Positions 5,121 through 12,542 of a stretch of DNA of 20,120 nt are shown here, piece after piece. Numbering within the stretch: position 1 is the first letter of the stretch; every line of letters starts with the position of its first letter. Source of the DNA: Oribacterium sp. (GTDB lineage: Bacteria > Bacillota_A > Clostridia > Lachnospirales > Lachnospiraceae). The notes beneath the pieces are model-generated. The model made no database searches and was not told the origin of the DNA. It saw only the letters and a list, made by a program, of their open reading frames with translations. A program made the position numbers and the translations under genes. The stretch spans positions 1-20,120 of the forward strand of contig JAGAXP010000128.1 of the NCBI GenBank assembly GCA_017940955.1, given 5' to 3'.

Positions 5121-6581
5121 TTAATCGTGGATTTTGGTTATATATAATGTGTATCCTTCAGATACACTGTTTTCAAATGCGTCTGATGAGTCGGTTTCAG
5201 ACAAATGATATTTTGAACCGTACTCTTCGTCTGTCCAGATCAGGACATCATCCTTTGCTTCGGGTTCGCCGAAAAGATTTTTTAAAATCTGTGTCATTTC
5301 CTCTTTTGATCGGGAAAGATCCTTTGTGTTTACAGTGATCCTTTTGAGGCCTTCATCATTAATATGAAGGAAAACCTCTGAAGGTGAATCAAAGGTAAGA
5401 AGGTAAAGGTTTCCGCTGTAGATATCTGTACCATCCTGAGCTTTCATTCCGGTTTCTGTCATCTTTACTCCCAGCTCCTCTGATATCTTCATCACGGATA
5501 CGGATTTCGGGTATGCTTTCTTTACGAAAGAGCCGGAACCGATGTTGCTCTTATCTATAGATCTGATGGAAGTTGTAAAGGCTGTGCTGTTTTTTGAACA
5601 GGCATCTGAAAGTATATTTCCTATTATGGCGGCTGTGTCGGAAAGCTGTTCCGCATCCGGTACTTGAGGAGCGTTCTTTGTACTGCTATCTTCCGGTAAA
5701 TTACGGATCAGTAAAACCGATGGAATATCATTTACATGGTAAACAATATACTCTGTTTCTGTGGATCTTTTGAGTTCGGTCTTCTGCCCTGTCATTTTTC
5801 TGATGGAGCTTATCAAAGCTTCGGAAAGGGGCGTTGCTTTACCGTTAGCGGTGGCTGCTTCGAACCCCGGGTATTCATCGGATTTCCTAAGGTCAAGGCT
5901 TAATTCAAAAAGTATACGGTTCTTTTCGTCGGAAGAAAGGTTCGATAAATATTCTTCTGCCGCATTCTGCCCCTTATATAGGTCACGGGATATGAGAAAA
6001 CGGATCTCTGCTGATGTGTCCATGGCGGACAGCCTTTTTGCTGCCGACTCAAGGATTGCTATTTTTGATGTGTTTAAAAAGACGGCATCGGCATCGGAAG
6101 AATCGAGATATGCGGAAATCAGAATGATGTCTGCATCATCAGAATCCGATGATGCGGCTTTTACAGCACTGAGCATTTGAACCCCGGTTTCGGAATTACT
6201 GCTTAAGCTTCCGTTTAAGACATCGGTGCGATATCCGGCTGCCGATAACCTTTCTGCCAATGCCTCCAATTGCCGTTCTTCGAGCTGCTCATCATAAGAG
6301 GCGGAAGAATCATTAATGAGGCCGGTGGCATTAACTGAAGTCTTTATAAGCTTCAGATAATCGGATCCGTCAACTCTGACTCTCTGGTAAATAAGCCTGG
6401 GAGCCAGCAGTAGCACAGCCAGAAGGAAGGTTTTTATTCCGTGGATCAGAGCCTTTTTTTCTTTGTAGATAGCGCCATGGACAAACTGCATGGCGCAGTA
6501 TACCATGACCAGAACTCCCGTAACATATACGAGGAGAAAGGGAATATCTACAGGGTCTTTTAACAAATTGGAAAGGTTCAT
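5121..6581 (-). CDS. Membrane protein with a degenerate M28 peptidase-like extracytoplasmic domain, 486 aa
   Basis: Two membrane segments lie near residues 13-33 and 48-64; the rest is probably outside. Residues about 100-330 follow the layout of M28 zinc aminopeptidases: an ADIILISAYLDS strand where AHxD is expected (157-160), then FLNTSKIAILESAAKRLS where DNxSGxxxLLExAR is expected (168-185), EIRFLISRD where the Glu-Glu pair is expected (192-200), LSLDL at 227-231, and NDIPSVLLI. Most metal ligands are replaced (His by Tyr, Asp by Leu, Glu-Glu by Arg-Asp), so a catalytic role is unlikely; binding or scaffolding is inferred. Residues 350-486 form a further domain that I do not recognise. It starts 4 bases after the 76-residue gene with no good ribosome binding site, so translational coupling is likely. 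Confidence 0.75.
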   Translation of the reverse strand: MNLSNLLKDPVDIPFLLVYVTGVLVMVYCAMQFVHGAIYKEKKALIHGIKTFLLAVLLLAPRLIYQRVRVDGSDYLKLIKTSVNATGLINDSSASYDEQLEERQLEALAERLSAAGYRTDVLNGSLSSNSETGVQMLSAVKAASSDSDDADIILISAYLDSSDADAVFLNTSKIAILESAAKRLSAMDTSAEIRFLISRDLYKGQNAAEEYLSNLSSDEKNRILFELSLDLRKSDEYPGFEAATANGKATPLSEALISSIRKMTGQKTELKRSTETEYIVYHVNDIPSVLLIRNLPEDSSTKNAPQVPDAEQLSDTAAIIGNILSDACSKNSTAFTTSIRSIDKSNIGSGSFVKKAYPKSVSVMKISEELGVKMTETGMKAQDGTDIYSGNLYLLTFDSPSEVFLHINDEGLKRITVNTKDLSRSKEEMTQILKNLFGEPEAKDDVLIWTDEEYGSKYHLSETDSSDAFENSVSEGYTLYITKIHD

Positions 6582-6585
6582 GGTA

Positions 6586-6816
6586 TCACTTGTGCATCTG
6601 CTTTAAGGTTTCAACCATTTCCACGTCATCCTCCAGAACCTTGAAGTTGGTAGTCACAGGGTCCTGTCCCGGTTTTGTGATGGTTAATTCTATAACCGAA
6701 CCTACGGGAATGCTGTTTGAGAAGGTGTGCTGCATAAATGCCACTACCTTTGGGTGATTGCTTTGAAATTTCTTCATTATGCCTGCAATCTTCATCATTT
6801 CTGCGGGATTTATCAT
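6586..6816 (-). CDS. Small soluble protein, 76 aa, unknown function
   Basis: The frame stays open further upstream to 6873, but GGAGG lies 8 bases before the ATG at 6816 and the extra upstream codons overlap a terminator stem, so I chose 6816. The protein has an N-terminal Met/Lys-rich helix (NPAEMMKIAGIMKKFQSNHP) and then alternating strands (GSVIELTITKPG, TTNFKVLEDDV). It has no Cys, signal peptide or membrane segment. The fold looks like a compact alpha+beta protein, but I do not recognise the family. It is followed after 4 bases by the M28-like membrane protein, suggesting linked roles. Reaching it from the kinase promoter would require readthrough of the strong terminator at 6837-6873; no good promoter of its own is obvious. 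Confidence 0.75.
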   Translation of the reverse strand: MINPAEMMKIAGIMKKFQSNHPKVVAFMQHTFSNSIPVGSVIELTITKPGQDPVTTNFKVLEDDVEMVETLKQMHK

Positions 6817-6836
6817 TTGTGTTACCTCCAAAATTT

Positions 6837-6873
6837 CAAAAATAAAGTGGGGGCGAATTAAATCGCTCCCCAC
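6837..6873 (-). terminator. Intrinsic terminator after the sensor kinase gene
   Basis: On the minus strand GTGGGGAGCGA pairs with TCGCCCCCAC (10 bp with one bulged base) and is followed by TTTATTTTT. It lies between the kinase stop at 6954 and the 76-residue gene start at 6816, with only about 20 bases from its U-tract to that start. Confidence 0.85.
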
Positions 6874-6953
6874 ATCTTAATCTAAAACGGGATATATTGA
6901 AAGAGAAAAAATATAAAGAAATGGTGAACAAATCAAAAGTTTGTAACAACTTG

Positions 6954-8516
6954 TCAGCGTTTGCGCTTATCTTCTCTTTCCAGTGTAAACCAGAAATCCA
7001 CTCCGGTCCTGGTGTTCTTTGCTCCGCACTTCTGGTGGTGGGCATCAACTATGGCCTTTACAATGCTTAGCCCCAGTCCGCTTCCGCCGTAGCTTCTGGT
7101 ATGTGCTTTATCCACCTTGAAAAACTTCTCCCAGATTTTTGCCAGATCTTCTTCGGGAATGGGATTTCCTGTATTTGATACATGAATGGACAGAGTTCCG
7201 TCCCGTTCTTTTTCGGAGAAGATGCTTATGTTATTGGGCTCCTTCAGATGATGGAGTGCATTGTTCAGGTAGTTCGTTATGATCTGCTCCACCTTGAATT
7301 CGTCTGCCCACACCATGGTGCCGTCGGGAATGTCTACCTCTACATGGGCCGAAGCCTGCTTTATAAGAATCTCTGACTTGGTAATGACACCGTTTACAAC
7401 CTTTGAGATATCAAAAAGTGCAAAGTCGGGAAGATCCTTACCCTGTTCGATCGAGCTGAGACTCATCAGCTCATGAACCAAAGTATTCATCCTTTTTGCT
7501 TCATCCACTATGACTCCGCAATAGTAGCTTCTGGTTTCGGGATCCTCCGCCAGCCCTTCATTCAGCCCCTCCGCATAGCCCTGGATAAGAGCTATAGGGG
7601 TTTTAAGCTCGTGGGAGACATTGGCAACAAATTCTTGCTGACGCTCGGCATACTTTATCTTGTTTTCTACGTCGGACTGGAGTTCATTATTGGCGGTTTT
7701 CAGCTCCGCGATGGTTTTCTGAAGACTTTCGGAAAGGGTGTTCATGGAGTTTCCCAGAACGCCTATCTCATCCTGGGACGTACCTTCATACCTTGCGCTG
7801 TAATCCTGAGCGGAAATCTTTTCACTGAGCCGGGCCAGCTGATTTATGGGTTTGGTGATCTCGCGGCTCATGAAATAAACAATGACAGAGCCAAAGATCA
7901 TGGCTATTATACCGATAAAAAGCAGGAATCGGTTAAAAAATCCCACGGATTCCTTTAAACTTGAAACCGGCATGGACATGATGAAGCAGGTGGTATTATC
8001 GGAAAAATACCCCCAGCTTTCAAGGTAAGTGTTCTTTGACAGGTTATCAACATTTCTTTCGATTGAATAGTTGTCGAATTTTCTGACCACTTCAGCCGTA
8101 ATACCGGATCTGTTTCCGAGAATGTACTGATTAAGCTTCCGAAGCTGGAAATTAAGGTCTCCGAAGGTGGAGAATATCCGGTCGGTTTTTGTGTCCATGA
8201 TGATAACATTGACATTGTTAGTCTCAGAAAGCTCTTTGAGATATTTAGTGGCGGTTGTTTCGGTTTCGGGATCTGAACTGTCGTAGTCTGAGGGGAAAAG
8301 CTTTGAGGCAATGTTGTCATCGTTATTGCTGCTCAGCATATTGTTCAGATTTTCATAGGCTGTCTCAAGGGTGGTGATCTTCTCTTTGGTATAAAGCCTT
8401 TCCAGAAGGAAGGTGTTGGTCAAAAGAATGGCAGCCAGTATGGCGGCGATAATGCAGATAAAAATGCAGGTGTACCGCCATTTTATGCTTTTTTTCAGGA
8501 TAGAGTTTTTGTTCAT
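6954..8516 (-). CDS. Sensor histidine kinase with HAMP domain (VanS/PhoR-like), 520 aa
   Basis: Membrane segments lie near residues 16-38 and 195-216 and frame an outer sensor domain of about 155 residues. HAMP follows at about 216-270. The phosphoacceptor region ANVSHELKTP has His302. The ATPase domain shows the N box NYLNNALHH (415-423), SNTGNPIPEE (447-456) and GGSGLGLS (477-484). Asn replaces the usual Asp in the G1 box (DxGxG), a variation seen in many VanS-like kinases, so activity is still expected. The partner regulator lies directly upstream in the same direction. GGAG lies 6 bases before the ATG. The signal is unknown; the outer domain resembles a PAS/Cache-like sensor only in length. 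Confidence 0.93.
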   Translation of the reverse strand: MNKNSILKKSIKWRYTCIFICIIAAILAAILLTNTFLLERLYTKEKITTLETAYENLNNMLSSNNDDNIASKLFPSDYDSSDPETETTATKYLKELSETNNVNVIIMDTKTDRIFSTFGDLNFQLRKLNQYILGNRSGITAEVVRKFDNYSIERNVDNLSKNTYLESWGYFSDNTTCFIMSMPVSSLKESVGFFNRFLLFIGIIAMIFGSVIVYFMSREITKPINQLARLSEKISAQDYSARYEGTSQDEIGVLGNSMNTLSESLQKTIAELKTANNELQSDVENKIKYAERQQEFVANVSHELKTPIALIQGYAEGLNEGLAEDPETRSYYCGVIVDEAKRMNTLVHELMSLSSIEQGKDLPDFALFDISKVVNGVITKSEILIKQASAHVEVDIPDGTMVWADEFKVEQIITNYLNNALHHLKEPNNISIFSEKERDGTLSIHVSNTGNPIPEEDLAKIWEKFFKVDKAHTRSYGGSGLGLSIVKAIVDAHHQKCGAKNTRTGVDFWFTLEREDKRKR

Positions 8517-8540
8517 CTAAATCTCCATTCCGGGTTTTTC

Positions 8541-8642
8541 TCAGAACCGAAGTCTTGTCATAAAGCATTTTCCGGATATTTCATAACGGATTATCGATGC
8601 TCCGGATGTGATAGTCTGTCTGAGAGAACTGATTTTACTCAT
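8541..8642 (-). CDS. Possible 33-aa ORF between response regulator and kinase
   Basis: An ATG overlaps the stop of the response regulator gene as TAATG, with GAGG 4 bases before it, and runs 33 codons to TGA at 8541, ending 24 bases before the kinase start. The product is polar and basic (begins MSKISSLRQT, ends MTRLRF) with no signal peptide or membrane segment. The overlap would allow translational coupling. It could equally be chance, or decayed sequence filling an unusual 125-base gap in a two-component operon. Confidence 0.3.
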   Translation of the reverse strand: MSKISSLRQTITSGASIIRYEISGKCFMTRLRF

Positions 8643-9313
8643 TACGCCTCAAACTTGTAGCCCATGCCCCACACGGTTTTAATGTAGTCGCCTTTATCTC
8701 CCATCTTGGCACGGAGCTTCTTTACATGAGTATCGATGGTTCTGGCATCTCCGAAATAGTCGTAGTTCCATACGTTATTGAGGATTTTTTCTCTGGAAAG
8801 AGCTATGCCCTTGTTTTCTATGAAATAAACTAGGAGTTCATATTCTTTGAAGCTAAGCTCAATCTCCTTGCCGTCTATCTTTACGGAGTGGGCGGATTTG
8901 TCAATGATTATGCCTCCTATATCTATCACATCGTCCTGATTCATGCCGGATCTTCGCAGTATTGCTTCGACTCTGGCCACAAGTATCTTTGGCGAGAAGG
9001 GTTTCGAGATGTATTCATCCGCACCGTATTCAAAGCCTTTAAGCTCATCCGACTCTTCAGAACGGGCCGTAAGCATTATCACAGGAACCTTGCTGTGTTC
9101 TCTCACTGTTTTAAGTACATCCCAGCCGTTCATTTTCGGCATCATAACGTCAAGAATGATAAGTGCTATATCCTTTATGGAGAAAAATTTATCGATGGCT
9201 TCCTCCCCATCAGCGGCTTCGATTACTTCAAAATCCTTTATTTTGAGAAAGTCCGAAAGCAGCTTTCTCATTCTGTCTTCATCATCTACAACAAGTATTT
9301 TTAAACGATCCAT
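8642..9313 (-). CDS. OmpR/PhoB-family response regulator, 223 aa
   Basis: The receiver domain spans residues 1-115 with the acidic pocket DDE at 10-12, phosphoacceptor Asp55 in LIILDVMMP, Thr82 in LTARS and Lys104 in SKPFSP. The winged-helix DNA-binding domain covers about 128-223 and ends with the typical RTIDTHVKKLRAKMGD and WGMGYKFE stretches. The length is standard. The ribosome binding site GGGGAGGA, 6 bases before the ATG, is very strong. It is the first gene of a pair with the kinase that ends at 6954. Two 44-bp repeats lie 47-151 bases upstream of the start and may be operator sites, which would allow autoregulation (inference). Target genes are unknown. Confidence 0.95.
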   Translation of the reverse strand: MDRLKILVVDDEDRMRKLLSDFLKIKDFEVIEAADGEEAIDKFFSIKDIALIILDVMMPKMNGWDVLKTVREHSKVPVIMLTARSEESDELKGFEYGADEYISKPFSPKILVARVEAILRRSGMNQDDVIDIGGIIIDKSAHSVKIDGKEIELSFKEYELLVYFIENKGIALSREKILNNVWNYDYFGDARTIDTHVKKLRAKMGDKGDYIKTVWGMGYKFEA

Positions 9314-9359
9314 AGCTAATCCTCCCCAAAATCAGTTTTTCCTTTATATCTATCATGCT

Positions 9360-9464
9360 GATGTCCATCTGATGTGTCAGACCTAGAAATCAGGCTTATC
9401 AGGATGTGTATTTTTCATACAGATGTCCATCTGATGTGTTAGACCTAAAATCAGGCTTATCAGG
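9360..9464 (+). repeat. Two 44-bp direct repeats upstream of the response regulator gene
   Basis: Copies at 9360-9403 and 9422-9464 start with GATGTCCATCTGATGTGTCA and end with ATCAGGCTTATCAGG; they differ by one substitution and one indel, with a 62-base period. The first 22 bases read as two 11-bp half-sites (GATGTCCATCT, GATGTGTCAGA), as expected for an OmpR-type operator. The TGTGTCAGA part also occurs in the repeats at 440-530. Confidence 0.75.
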
Positions 9465-9534
9465 CTTTGTGATTAAAAAATGTCAGAAACCTGATTCAAG
9501 GTACAGAACACATAATGTTGTATAGTACTTAAGT

Positions 9535-11358
9535 TTATTTCATTGCTTCCAGCAGAAATCTGCTTGGACTGCAGTTTTTACTATATCTTTGATCTGTGAA
9601 ATAAATGTGAAGCTCTTTTCTCGCTCTGGTGATGGCTACATAAAAACCGCGGCGCTCCTCCTCGATATCTTCTTTTGAAACTGCCTTTCGGTAGGGGACA
9701 ATGGTCTCATTTATATCCACCAGATGAACGATGTCAAACTCCAGTCCTTTGCTGCCGTGGAAGGTCATGAGATGGATGCCCTTGTCGGATCCGTCCTGCT
9801 TTTTCGCAAGCTCTTCCCCGTAATTTTCAACGAAATCAAGCCATTCTTTTTTGTCGGAAATGTGCCGGGAGGAAGTTTCTATCTCATCCATTATAGCATT
9901 TACGTTTTCAGGATTAAGATGATTCTCTCTTGCATTATCCTCTATAAACCGGTCATAACCGATTTTTTTCCGGATATAGATAATGGCCGCTACCGTAGGG
10001 AGTCTCCTTATAGACGTAAGATCTCTCATGAGCAGGTCAATCTTATAGAGCATTTCGGAGGATGAAGAGTAATACCGCTTCAGCTTGTCAAAGCTCATGT
10101 CCCGGCGGTCAAGGGCCTTTCTCGAGATATAGCGGAGCGGCTTATTCATTATCCTGAGAAAATCTGCCCGGGAGCCCATATTCAGGGACAGTTTTATATA
10201 GGAGATAATATCCCGGGCGGTGCTGCTGTCATAGATATTTTTAACCTTGTTCTTTAATGTATAAGGAATCTGAAGCTTGGAAAGCTCGGTCAATAGCGGA
10301 TGCACCAGAAGCTCTGTTCTGAAAAGAACTGCAATTTCTTCAGGCGGAACTCCGGTTCCAAGCTCCTTTTTAATATTTTCAAGTACCTGCAGGTATTCGT
10401 TAAGCGGGTCCTTTGTCCTGTAGCATAATGTTACTCCTCCGGGTCCGTTCACCGCCCGGATATCTTTTGAAAAGCGCTGTTTATTGTGGCTGATGACTTT
10501 CTTCGCAAAATTTACGATTTCCTGCCTTGAACGGTAATTGTTTGAGAGAAAGATCTGTTTTGCGTCGGGATAATCCTTACCGAAGCCCAGCATGATGGAG
10601 GGTTCGGCACCCCTGAAGCGATAGATGGACTGGTCATCGTCTCCCACTATGAAAAGGTTATTTTCGGGAGCCGCCAGCATTTTAACTATCTCATATTGTA
10701 CGGGGCTGATGTCCTGAAACTCGTCAACGAGAATGAAGCGGTATTTTTTCTGCCATTTTCTGAGTTCTCCGGGTTCCCTCAGAAACAGTTCGTGGCATAA
10801 AAGCAGCATATCGTCGAAATCTACCAGCCGCTGTGTCCGGAGCTCCTGTCGGTACTGCTCTATGATGCGGAGGAATTTGTCCGTATCAATGAGTTTTGAG
10901 GTGAAGCCTGAGGTATTCTTCCCCAGGGATTTGAATTTGGAGATTTCGGACAGAAGCAGTCTGAAAAAATCCATATCATAGGAGCTGTCAATGTGCTCCT
11001 GCATGGTAAGTTCACGAAGGATCATTACCTTTGTTCTGTCGCTTATTATGTTTTTGAAGGACAGGTTGTACCTGAGCCGCAGAATAAAGAAAAATACCGA
11101 ATGGAAGGTTCCGAAGGTGATACGGTGTCCTTCGTGGCCCTTCTCTTTTGCCAGTTTATTGAATCTCGTTTCCATTTCCTGAGCGGCATCCTTTGTGAAG
11201 GTGATCACCAGAATGTCTTCTGAGGGAATGTCTAAGGATAAGAGGTTCAGGAGTCTTTGAGTGATGACTGTGGTTTTTCCGGAGCCGGGACCCGCAAGCA
11301 CCATGGCGGGCCCGTTTATGTGATTGATTGCCTGAATTTGTTCATTAGAAAAGCTCAT
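9535..11358 (-). CDS. Superfamily 1 DNA helicase of the UvrD/Rep/PcrA type, 607 aa
   Basis: An ATP-driven 3'-5' DNA-unwinding enzyme. Visible motifs are the Q-motif region SNEQIQAINH, Walker A GPGSGKT (23-29), TFTKDAAQEM (Ia), VDEFQDISP (211-219, Walker B), GDDDQSIYRFRGA (III), HGSKGLEFD (V) and FYVAITRARKEL (VI). All catalytic motifs are present, but at 607 aa it is shorter than UvrD/PcrA (about 720-750), mainly through a shorter C-terminal part, so repair or recombination is likely but the exact role is open. The start is weakly supported: AGGAGA is about 30 bases upstream and no nearer site is seen. Just upstream lies a 232-bp palindrome that separates it from hflC. Downstream the gene ends 71 bases from the 44-bp repeats. 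Confidence 0.92.
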   Translation of the reverse strand: MSFSNEQIQAINHINGPAMVLAGPGSGKTTVITQRLLNLLSLDIPSEDILVITFTKDAAQEMETRFNKLAKEKGHEGHRITFGTFHSVFFFILRLRYNLSFKNIISDRTKVMILRELTMQEHIDSSYDMDFFRLLLSEISKFKSLGKNTSGFTSKLIDTDKFLRIIEQYRQELRTQRLVDFDDMLLLCHELFLREPGELRKWQKKYRFILVDEFQDISPVQYEIVKMLAAPENNLFIVGDDDQSIYRFRGAEPSIMLGFGKDYPDAKQIFLSNNYRSRQEIVNFAKKVISHNKQRFSKDIRAVNGPGGVTLCYRTKDPLNEYLQVLENIKKELGTGVPPEEIAVLFRTELLVHPLLTELSKLQIPYTLKNKVKNIYDSSTARDIISYIKLSLNMGSRADFLRIMNKPLRYISRKALDRRDMSFDKLKRYYSSSSEMLYKIDLLMRDLTSIRRLPTVAAIIYIRKKIGYDRFIEDNARENHLNPENVNAIMDEIETSSRHISDKKEWLDFVENYGEELAKKQDGSDKGIHLMTFHGSKGLEFDIVHLVDINETIVPYRKAVSKEDIEEERRGFYVAITRARKELHIYFTDQRYSKNCSPSRFLLEAMK

Positions 11359-11415
11359 GGCACATAGTGTACCACGAGCTTCGGAAATCTCCTATGGTCT
11401 GAATTTCGACCATAC

Positions 11416-11647
11416 GGGTTAGCCCCGGCGGGCATCCCTTTTAAAACGGGTCGCTGCGGCGGAAAAATCTAAAATCTGGTCCCTAAGAGGCTCTAGACCC
11501 TCGCCAATGTCAGAGATTTTCTTTGATGACAACTCTGACTTGGCGAGGGGGCTAAGGAAAAGGGATCAAGAGCCTCTAAGGGACCAGATTTTGATTTTTC
11601 ACGTCCTCGCTCAACGTTTTAAAAGGGATGCCCGCCGGGGCTAACCC
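11416..11647. mobile_element. 232-bp near-perfect palindromic element (MITE-like), full copy
   Basis: The outer arms 11416-11448 and 11615-11647 are perfect 33-bp inverted repeats beginning GGGTTAGCCCCGGCGGGC. After an unmatched stretch of about 14 bases, inner arms at about 11463-11494 and 11569-11597 pair again with small indels, and central arms 11498-11515 and 11533-11549 pair with one bulge around a 17-base loop. Pairing stops exactly at the outer GGG/CCC. No ORF and no obvious target duplication. It lies 4 bases past the hflC stop. A related truncated copy at 13701-13917 shows it is a repeated unit. It may act as a terminator or RNA-processing site for the SPFH operon; mobility is inference. 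Confidence 0.75.
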
Positions 11648-11651
11648 TGGT

Positions 11652-12542
11652 TTATCGAAGGTCTGTACCGTATAGGATTTTTGCGAGTTCAGAATCTTTA
11701 TCGAGGATTATGGTTTTGTCGCCGCGACCTTTGAGGGAAGTCTTGAGGGCGTCGAGGGAGCGGATGTAGTTGTAGAATTCCGCCTTCTCAGTGGTGTTGT
11801 AGGCTTCGGCGAGGGTTTTCATGTACTCTGCTTCACCCTCTGCTTCGATGATGGCAGCCTGCTTCTTTGCCTCTGCTTCCATGATGGTTACCTGACGGTT
11901 GGTGTCGTTTCGGATCTTCTGGGCCTGGCTGTCACCCTGTGCTTTGTAGGAGGCAGCGATATTCTGGCGCTCGGAGATCATTCGCTCGTAAACGGCTTCC
12001 TTGTTGTCATCGGGGAGGTCGAGTGCCTTTATCTTAGCCTCGGTGATGGTAATGCCGTAGCCGCCGATGTCGGAATTGGAATCCTCTGTTATTAGCTTCG
12101 TAAGCTGCTCGCCTCTTGCAGCAATGACTTCGTCCTGAGACATTGAGGAAATTGTGTTCTTTGTGGCATTGTAAACTGCTACACCGACACGATCCTCTGC
12201 TGCTCTGGTGGAGGCATTGAGAGTCTGGGTGAACTTTACGGGATCTGTGACCTTCCATAAGATGAAGTCATCCGCAATCATGGACTTTTTGTCCTTTGTG
12301 ATGACATCTGAAGGCTGGATATCGTAAATCTGAAGGTCCTTTGGGATGTAACGGACGCTCTCCAGGAAAGGAAGCTTGGTGTAAAGACCGGCTTCGGTGC
12401 TTACCTTTGTGATCTTTCCAAGATGGGTTACAACACCGTATTCATTGGGATTTACAGTATAAAAGGCTGTACCGGACAGGAATAAAAAGCAAAGCAGTAT
12501 GACCACAAGGACAGCTCTTATTATGTTAAAGGTTTTCTTCAT
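11652..12542 (-). CDS. hflC: HflC-like SPFH/prohibitin-domain membrane protein, 296 aa
   Basis: HflC and HflK form a ring-shaped membrane complex that in other bacteria binds and modulates the FtsH protease. Here a single N-terminal membrane segment (residues 8-28) is followed by the SPFH domain, starting at VNPNEYGVVTHLGKI (30-44). The HflC-typical helical region RMISERQNIAASYKAQGDSQ follows, then an Ala/Glu-rich coiled coil (IMEAEAKKQAAIIEAEGEAE), the FYNYIRSLDALK motif and a short tail. The length fits HflC (about 300-330). The ATG overlaps the hflK stop by four bases (ATGA), a classic coupled pair. FtsH is not in the window. The palindrome at 11416-11647 follows the stop directly. Confidence 0.92.
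   Translation of the reverse strand: MKKTFNIIRAVLVVILLCFLFLSGTAFYTVNPNEYGVVTHLGKITKVSTEAGLYTKLPFLESVRYIPKDLQIYDIQPSDVITKDKKSMIADDFILWKVTDPVKFTQTLNASTRAAEDRVGVAVYNATKNTISSMSQDEVIAARGEQLTKLITEDSNSDIGGYGITITEAKIKALDLPDDNKEAVYERMISERQNIAASYKAQGDSQAQKIRNDTNRQVTIMEAEAKKQAAIIEAEGEAEYMKTLAEAYNTTEKAEFYNYIRSLDALKTSLKGRGDKTIILDKDSELAKILYGTDLR

Noticed and set aside
9360..9464. CRISPR remnant
   Set aside because: Only two copies, an 18-base interval, and a related motif elsewhere; it fits operator-like or dispersed repeats better.
11416..11647. Ordinary terminator of hflC
   Set aside because: Far too long, and partly shared with another site; no clean U-tract after the stem. It may still stop transcription, but that does not explain its structure.
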